From a bacterium (GTDB taxonomy: Bacteria > Armatimonadota > Zipacnadia > Zipacnadales > UBA11051), in contig JAUVVY010000033.1 of NCBI GenBank assembly GCA_030604405.1, positions 1 through 48,239 on the forward strand: a stretch of DNA of 48,239 nt, read 5' to 3'. A program made the translations under genes and the position numbers. The notes under the pieces are model-generated. The model worked only from the letters and a program-made list of their open reading frames with translations, did not search any database and was not told where the DNA came from. Numbering within the stretch: position 1 is the stretch's first letter; each line of letters starts with the position of its first letter. Positions 43,593 to 48,239 of this stretch are shown here, one piece after another.

Positions 43593-45056
43593 GTGGAATT
43601 GCACGAAATGACCGCATGGGAGCTTGCGGGGTATCTGCACACCGGCGAGGTATCGGCCGAGCAGACCGTGCAGGCGTGCTATGACCGCATAGACGCCGTC
43701 GAGGACAACGTCCGGGCGTTCCTGACATTGACTCCGGAGATGGCTTTCGACCGCGCCAGGCAGATTGACGAGTTGCGGGCCTCGGGCGAGCAGTTGCCTG
43801 CGACCGCGGGCATACCTATTGCCCAAAAGGACCTGCTTTGCACAGACGGCGTACCCACCACGTGCGGCTCGAAGATTCTCGAAAACTTCGTCCCTCCGTA
43901 CAATGCCACGGTCATCCAGCGCTGCCGCGACGCGGGTATGATCATGATTGGCAAGACCAACCTGGACGAGTTCGCGATGGGCTCTTCCACCGAGAACTCG
44001 GCCTTTCAGATTACCGGCAATCCCTGGGATCTCAACTGTGTCCCTGGCGGCTCCAGTGGTGGTTCAGCCGCTGCGGTAGCCGCTGGCGAGGCTACCACCG
44101 CGCTGGGTTCGGACACTGGCGGCTCGATCCGCCAGCCGGCCTCGCTGTGCGGCCTGGTCGGCGTAAAGCCGACTTACGGGCGTGTCTCGCGCTATGGTCT
44201 GATCGCTTACGCCTCATCCCTCGACCAGATCGGGCCGCTGTGCAAGGACGTGCGCGATGCGGCACTGCTGATGAACGTGATTTCTGGCCGCGATCCGATG
44301 GATGCCACCTCCGCCGACATACCCGTGCCTGACTTTACCGGGACTCTGCACACAGATATCAAGGGCCGCAAGGGCGGCATTGCCCACGAGCTGTTGTACG
44401 GCGAGGGCATTGACCCTGCGGTGCGCGAGACCATTGAACAGGCCGTCGAGCAGCTTTCCTGCCTCGGCGTGGAGTTCGAGGACGTAGCCATGCCCCATGC
44501 CGAGTATAGTCTCCCCTGCTACTACATCATCGCCCCTGCCGAGTGCTCCTCGAATCTCGCCCGCTATGACGGCGTGCGCTACGGTCACCGCACCGACGAG
44601 CCGGCCACTGACATTTACGATCTGTTTGCCAAATCACGCGCCGAGGCATTCGGCCCGGAGGTCCGCCTTCGCATCATCAAGGGCACCTACGTGCTCTCGG
44701 CCGGCTACTATGATGCCTACTATTTGAAGGCTCTCAAGGTCCGCACGCTGATTAAGAGCGACTTTGACAAAGCTTTCGAGGATTACGATTTCCTCATCTG
44801 CCCCACCTCGCCGACGGTAGCTTTCAAGATCGGCGAGAAGGCTGATGATCCGCTGGCGATGAAGCTGGCCGACATCTGCACGATTCCCGTCAATCTTGCC
44901 GGCATCCCGGCCCTCAGCGTACCGTGCGGCTTTGTTGACGGCTTGCCGGTGGGCATGCAGCTCATGGGCGCACCATTCTCAGAGGACACTTTGCTGCAGG
45001 TCGCCTATGCCTACGAGCAATCCACCGACTGGCACAAGCAGCGGCCCGGGCTCTAG
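43593..45056 (+). CDS. gatA: Asp/Glu-tRNA amidotransferase subunit A
   Basis: The glutaminase/amidase subunit that frees ammonia from glutamine for transfer to Glu-tRNA-Gln or Asp-tRNA-Asn. The amidase catalytic triad is present: Lys in [12 protein letters not shown], cis-Ser in [12 protein letters not shown] and the nucleophile Ser in [13 protein letters not shown]. The later [16 protein letters not shown]-type region reads here as [17 protein letters not shown]. The 487-residue length is normal. The start is a GTG-free ATG-like beginning [15 protein letters not shown]. It ends at a clear terminator. Confidence 0.97.
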   Translation: MELHEMTAWELAGYLHTGEVSAEQTVQACYDRIDAVEDNVRAFLTLTPEMAFDRARQIDELRASGEQLPATAGIPIAQKDLLCTDGVPTTCGSKILENFVPPYNATVIQRCRDAGMIMIGKTNLDEFAMGSSTENSAFQITGNPWDLNCVPGGSSGGSAAAVAAGEATTALGSDTGGSIRQPASLCGLVGVKPTYGRVSRYGLIAYASSLDQIGPLCKDVRDAALLMNVISGRDPMDATSADIPVPDFTGTLHTDIKGRKGGIAHELLYGEGIDPAVRETIEQAVEQLSCLGVEFEDVAMPHAEYSLPCYYIIAPAECSSNLARYDGVRYGHRTDEPATDIYDLFAKSRAEAFGPEVRLRIIKGTYVLSAGYYDAYYLKALKVRTLIKSDFDKAFEDYDFLICPTSPTVAFKIGEKADDPLAMKLADICTIPVNLAGIPALSVPCGFVDGLPVGMQLMGAPFSEDTLLQVAYAYEQSTDWHKQRPGL

Positions 45057-45071
45057 CCGGAATTCCAGAAC

Positions 45072-45108
45072 AGAGAGCCGCCCATCAGGGCGGCTCTCTT
45101 TGATTGCT
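45072..45108 (+). terminator. Rho-independent terminator after gatA
   Basis: A perfect 12-bp stem, agagagccgccc with gggcggctctct, around atca (45072-45099), followed by a short T-rich tail (ttgatt). It begins 16 bp past the gatA stop. The convergent gene ending at 45193 may also use it from the other side, although that side lacks a T-tract. Confidence 0.85.
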
Positions 45109-45192
45109 GAATCTTGGCTCTCTTCGTGTGCGCTCTTGGTCGGGCCGTACGGTGCCCACGTGGCACCACAATGCACTAGCGTGTTTTCCCCG

Positions 45193-46422
45193 CTATCGCG
45201 CAAAGGCCGCGCCTATACCGACGATCGTCTCACTATGGTCAGTGAATTTTGGTGGCTCGGCACCGCCAGTGTGCCTGACAAAAAAGCGCATATTGTCAGA
45301 TATCTTGTGGGACAACTCGGCTTCCAGATGCCCTTCGAAATCCTCAGGCCCTGCCGGATTGTACCACCCACGAAGTCTCAAATGGAAACCAATATCATCA
45401 TCAATAATCGGGTCCCACACAATTTCAGTTGTTGCCCGGGGTTGGAAGCCTGTATCTCCCTTTAGCTCCTGGCTCAGCTCCGCTCCCAGCCTTATATCCA
45501 GCCCTGGTTTCACCCAGGGGTAGCTTTGCCATTTCCAGCCCGCTGTGACGTTGATCGTATCTGCCTTTTGGTCAGCCTCAAGTCCAACTGACAATATGCT
45601 GGCCCGTATTGTTCCCGCGACGTCACTGTGATCTGTGACGAACCGTTCCCAAGACAGACGCATGGAGTTTCTGGATGGCGCCTCCTCTGAGGGCTGAGGC
45701 TTAAAGCGGGTATCCACATGCATCTCCCCTGTGATACGGTCCGAACCTATGCTCAGCACTTTCCTGACGTGTGGTCTGTCGGGCCGGGCCAGCTTGGCCC
45801 AGGGCTCCAGAGTCTGCTTCACCCAATCCTGCAGCTTTGGCGGCAATTCCTGGGTGCTGGGCTGACCGTGCATCACCTTAACGTCGTACTCTGCCTTAAC
45901 GTCGTACTTTGGTAGCGGCTCGTAGGTAATATCCAGCGTATCCTGATTCTGACCTAGGGATACGTTGAAAGGGGACCGGTACACCGGGTCGAACTCAATG
46001 GCCACATTGACAGGTCCGTCCGTCCTTGGGATGTCAGCTCTAAGGCGGTACGAAGTATAACCGCAGAGAGGCTCTCGCGTCCTAATGTGTATGAGGTTCC
46101 GGGCAAGGTGCGAGACCTGCACATACTCAACTTCGACGTCCGGCGATATGTGGAACGCATTCACGTCCACGAACAACACGCGGTAACCCTCCTCCAGGGC
46201 CTTCGTCAACAGGCCTTCGAGCTCTCCTGATGGGAGCTTATATATGTCGCCTGTCGCTTGCAGATCGATGGTGACCCAGTAGGGATTCTCGAGCGTTGCC
46301 GTTGCCGTTGCCGTTGCCGTATCTTTCTTCGGTGCAGCGCGCGCCGTAGCAAGTAGGACGAGCATCAGCCCAACACAAACCGCGCTCACCCCACACATCG
46401 AACACCTACTGTTCGTGCGCAT
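45193..46422 (-). CDS. Secreted protein of unknown function, possible outer-membrane beta-barrel
   Basis: A 409-residue protein with a signal peptide (VSAVCVGLMLVLLATARAA) followed by a threonine-alanine run (TATATATAT) coded by a GTTGCC repeat. The middle, about 40-230, resembles nothing I know. The last 150 residues alternate polar and hydrophobic positions in strands (RASILSVGLEAD, DTINVTAGWKW, LDIRLGAELSQ, RATTEIVWDP, IGFHLRLRGWY, HLEAELSHK, MRFFVRHTGG, IVGIGAAFAR). This is the pattern of a membrane beta-barrel, though the last residue is Arg rather than the usual aromatic. It follows the small gene upstream by 39 bp, has an AGGGAGGAA ribosome site, and probably shares its transcript. Confidence 0.65.
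   Translation of the reverse strand: MRTNSRCSMCGVSAVCVGLMLVLLATARAAPKKDTATATATATLENPYWVTIDLQATGDIYKLPSGELEGLLTKALEEGYRVLFVDVNAFHISPDVEVEYVQVSHLARNLIHIRTREPLCGYTSYRLRADIPRTDGPVNVAIEFDPVYRSPFNVSLGQNQDTLDITYEPLPKYDVKAEYDVKVMHGQPSTQELPPKLQDWVKQTLEPWAKLARPDRPHVRKVLSIGSDRITGEMHVDTRFKPQPSEEAPSRNSMRLSWERFVTDHSDVAGTIRASILSVGLEADQKADTINVTAGWKWQSYPWVKPGLDIRLGAELSQELKGDTGFQPRATTEIVWDPIIDDDIGFHLRLRGWYNPAGPEDFEGHLEAELSHKISDNMRFFVRHTGGAEPPKFTDHSETIVGIGAAFAR
46295..46320 (-). repeat. Hexanucleotide microsatellite
   Basis: Four and a third copies of gttgcc, read on the minus strand as Thr-Ala pairs just after the signal peptide of the 409-residue protein. Slippage by whole units would add or remove two residues without shifting the frame. 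Confidence 0.85.
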
Positions 46423-46461
46423 AACACTTCCTCCCTGTGTGCAGTCGCGACGCCTGCATGA

Positions 46462-46818
46462 CTATACAACATTACGTCTAATCCACTCCGCAAGCTGCCC
46501 CACCTTCTGGAAGCTCCTTACAGTGCGAGCCTGAAGCATTCTGATAGGCAGCGCGCGCGATCGCCATGCAAGGTGCTCGTAGATTACCCGTCCTACTATT
46601 GCTTCACTGCCGGGCCCAAGCTTCACCGTTGTTCTGAACGGCTTGTGGAGCGATGTGCCCTGATTTTGGTAGGTAAATTCCTTTCTCATTTCCCTCTCAA
46701 GCTTCTGCCTATCTCCGCCCGCGAGGATCCATCTCGCGCAGGCCAAACTGGTAGCTAGGTAGTTGATCAATAGCGGGTCGAACCACCTCGACTTCTCATC
46801 ACCCGATATCTGTGGCAT
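46462..46818 (-). CDS. Unrecognised 118-residue protein
   Basis: A soluble protein with a basic, helical character (KLEREMRKEFTYQNQG, RTVRSFQKVGQLAEWIRRNVV). I recognise no family, and no signal peptide or metal motif is evident. The gene is supported by an excellent ribosome site (AAGGAGAGGTG, seven bases before the ATG) and by the perfect consensus promoter upstream. It is followed by the secreted protein gene, so it may serve the same process. Confidence 0.75.
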   Translation of the reverse strand: MPQISGDEKSRWFDPLLINYLATSLACARWILAGGDRQKLEREMRKEFTYQNQGTSLHKPFRTTVKLGPGSEAIVGRVIYEHLAWRSRALPIRMLQARTVRSFQKVGQLAEWIRRNVV

Positions 46819-46905
46819 TTCTGTTCACCTCTCCTTGCAGCACTGGATGTAGATGCCCTGCGCCTGACAGATATCTGCCTCCGCGGCCGACACTTACCAA
46901 AGGAT

Positions 46906-46934
46906 ATTATACGTGACTAATCGTGTATTGTCAA
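46906..46934 (-). promoter_or_regulatory. Perfect consensus sigma-70 promoter
   Basis: On the minus strand TTGACA (46929-46934) is separated by 17 bp from TATAAT (46906-46911), matching the consensus at all twelve positions with ideal spacing. Transcription would start near 46899, leaving an 80-base leader before the 118-residue gene. Confidence 0.8.
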
Positions 46935-47112
46935 CCAACGCGACCAATTCAACCATCACCTCTCATCTCAGTGCTTCCTTTGTCAAATGATCTCCAAGAG
47001 AATCATGCATTGCTGCCTAATTCTGGGTTCGGACAATAGCGAATTCAATACTGGATCCGGAGCTACCTGCCGCTGACCTTCGATTTCCCCTCTGTGGGCC
47101 GTTTGTGCGCTG

Positions 47113-47141
47113 TTGCATTGAGTACTGCTGTTTGCTATACT
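47113..47141 (+). promoter_or_regulatory. Sigma-70 type promoter for dapB
   Basis: TTGCAT (47113-47118) and TATACT (47136-47141) are 17 bp apart, with TGC before the -10 making it extended. The expected start is near 47148, about 53 bases before the dapB ATG. Confidence 0.55.
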
Positions 47142-47200
47142 AACGCCTCCTGCGGGAACCCATCACGCAGATTAGCGAACCAAGGGCCGGGTGATCCTGG

Positions 47201-48013
47201 ATGGTCGTCATCAGAGTGCTCGTGAGCGGGGCGTGTGGCAGCATGGGCGGCTATGTCTGCCGCGCTGTGGACGCTGCCGAGGACATGACCATCGCCGCAG
47301 CCGTTGATCCGGCGGGGATCGGTCACAAGCTCGGCGAGTACATGCCTGACCTCTCCGAAGATGCCCAACAGATTCAGGTAAGCGGGCATCTGGCCGCCAC
47401 TCTTCAGGAAGCCGGGCCCAATGTGATGATTGACTTCACCGCTCCGGCGGTGGTGATGTCCAACATCGAGGCCGCGCTTAGTGCCGGCACCGCGTGCGTG
47501 GTCGGCACCACTGGCTTTAGCGAAATTGACCTCAAGACCATCCAGCGCATGAGCGAGAGCAAGGGCGTGGCGTGCGTGATAGCGCCCAACTTCAGCATCG
47601 CTGCCAACCTGATGATGAAGTTCGCCGCCGAGGCCGTAGCATCTTTTGAATACGCCGAAATCATCGAGCGCCACCACGAGCATAAGAAAGACGCGCCGTC
47701 TGGAACCGCCGTAAGGACTGCTCAGATAATGGCCGAGGCCCGCGAGGGCCCTCTGTCTGTGGTGCCAACGGAGCGCCACAATGTCGAGGGCAGTCGCGGC
47801 GGCGCGCTCGGCAACATACCGATACACGCGGTGCGCATGCCCGGATACGTGGCCGATCAGGAGGTTTTGCTGGGGAGCCCGGGCGAGATACTGAAGATCT
47901 CTCATGAGACCACCAGCCGCGAGTGTTTCATACCCGGCGTAATGCTGGCGGTCCGGGCGGTGCAGGCCCTCTCCGGCCTCACCTACGGCCTCGACAAGCT
48001 CCTGACCAGATAG
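47201..48013 (+). CDS. dapB: 4-hydroxy-tetrahydrodipicolinate reductase
   Basis: Reduces hydroxy-tetrahydrodipicolinate on the lysine / diaminopimelate route, supplying peptidoglycan cross-links. The N-terminal nucleotide motif is VSGACGSMGGYVCRAV, VIDFTAPA is read here as MIDFTAPAVV, and the substrate loop is ERHHEHKKDAPSGTA. The C-terminal half closes the fold normally (270 residues). The ATG at 47201 has a weak GGGTGAT site. No other lysine-pathway gene is visible, although the window stops soon after. Confidence 0.96.
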   Translation: MVVIRVLVSGACGSMGGYVCRAVDAAEDMTIAAAVDPAGIGHKLGEYMPDLSEDAQQIQVSGHLAATLQEAGPNVMIDFTAPAVVMSNIEAALSAGTACVVGTTGFSEIDLKTIQRMSESKGVACVIAPNFSIAANLMMKFAAEAVASFEYAEIIERHHEHKKDAPSGTAVRTAQIMAEAREGPLSVVPTERHNVEGSRGGALGNIPIHAVRMPGYVADQEVLLGSPGEILKISHETTSRECFIPGVMLAVRAVQALSGLTYGLDKLLTR

Positions 48014-48049
48014 CATCATCACATCTCTGGCGCAGGCTCTCCAAATATA

Positions 48050-48239
48050 CTGGCGTAGGTCGGGCTTTCCCGTAGGGGCTGAGCTTGTCGAAGCCCAGCC
48101 CGACGCTGTTGCCTTTCGGAGGGGCCGCGTCGAACGTCGGACGTTGTTTGTCCGACGTGAGCCCGGCCCGCGCAGACCGCTATTCTGGCGTGCTCTGCAC
48201 ACCGCAACGGCCAACGACAACGGCAGGGCCAGGCTTGCA
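48050..48239. repeat. Mosaic repeat at the right edge of the window
   Basis: The half-palindrome gtaggtcgggctttcc near 48056-48071 is followed by a hairpin (ctgagcttgtcgaagcccag) and then cggaggggccgcgtcgaac, agcccggcccgcgcaga, ctctgcacaccgc and ccaacgacaacg. These blocks match MITE-like copy A read backwards. The copy runs off the end of the window, so its total length is unknown. Confidence 0.7.

Larger units (their letters stand above)
46819..47200. other. Divergent intergenic region with two promoters
   Basis: A 382-bp gap, more AT-rich than the rest of the window. It holds a leftward consensus promoter (46906-46934) and a rightward promoter for dapB (47113-47141). The 180 bp between them has no repeat, gene or hairpin I could identify. 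Confidence 0.7.

Noticed and set aside
47135-48220. Long minus-strand open frame opposite dapB
   Set aside because: It is a high-GC shadow of dapB and a repeat, with no recognisable protein features.

Overview
The window is a GC-rich bacterial chromosome segment, densely packed with housekeeping genes and without rRNA, recognisable tRNA, phage, CRISPR or transposase genes. It carries a complete F-type ATP synthase operon, most of the MEP isoprenoid pathway, FtsEX with cell-wall hydrolases, MurA and MreB. It also has GatCA (indirect Asn/Gln-tRNA amidation), MutS and DapB. A RseP protease and a possible C-terminal beta-barrel protein hint at a double-membrane cell. The atpC-murA-mreB order, the LysM/G5 protein and the sulfatase / sugar-isomerase genes suggest an uncultivated lineage of the Armatimonadota / Terrabacteria kind. 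That placement is inference and I hold it weakly.

Layout. Positions 1-6333 (minus): dxr, rseP, ispG and proS, from a good promoter at about 6371-6399. 6879-8153 (plus): an MFS transporter. 8274-16598 (minus): a small zinc-ribbon protein, a sulfatase-like hydrolase, a tandem-GNAT protein, a secreted unknown, a HAD phosphatase, a TIM-barrel sugar isomerase, a Ptb-type phosphotransacylase and ispH. 16610-22784 (minus): ispA, a LysM/G5 protein, ctpA, an M23 peptidase, ftsX and ftsE, read from a promoter near 22850. 23026-29879 (plus): an M48 lipoprotein protease, a glycosyltransferase, an FGGY kinase, and an unusual fusion of a DUF1638-like domain with a hydantoinase A-like ATPase. 30311-32986 (plus): mutS. 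33012-43081 (minus): atpZ-atpI-atpB-E-F-H-A-G-D-C-murA-mreB. 43269-45056 (plus): gatC-gatA and a strong terminator. 45193-46818 (minus): two unrecognised genes behind a perfect consensus promoter. 47201-48013 (plus): dapB.

The genes group into isoprenoid supply (dxr, ispG, ispH, ispA), which feeds undecaprenyl carriers and quinones; cell-wall synthesis and remodelling (murA, mreB, dapB, ftsEX, M23, ctpA, LysM/G5); energy (atp); and translation fidelity (proS, gatCA).

The most unusual content is between or at the edges of genes. (1) Two full-length, diverged copies of a 310-350 bp MITE-like element lie inverted on either side of the DUF1638-hydantoinase fusion gene. Fragments of related sequence lie near 3280, 6540 and 48110. 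(2) A 106-bp tandem array next to atpF repeats the last codons and stop of atpF three times in frame. (3) A dispersed palindrome (GTCGGGCTTTCCAGCCCGAC type) and a second one (GGGGACAGTCCC type) occupy intergenic spaces. (4) The AtpE proton/sodium site, the sulfatase nucleophile site and the FtsEX-linked active M23 peptidase each depart from textbook forms.
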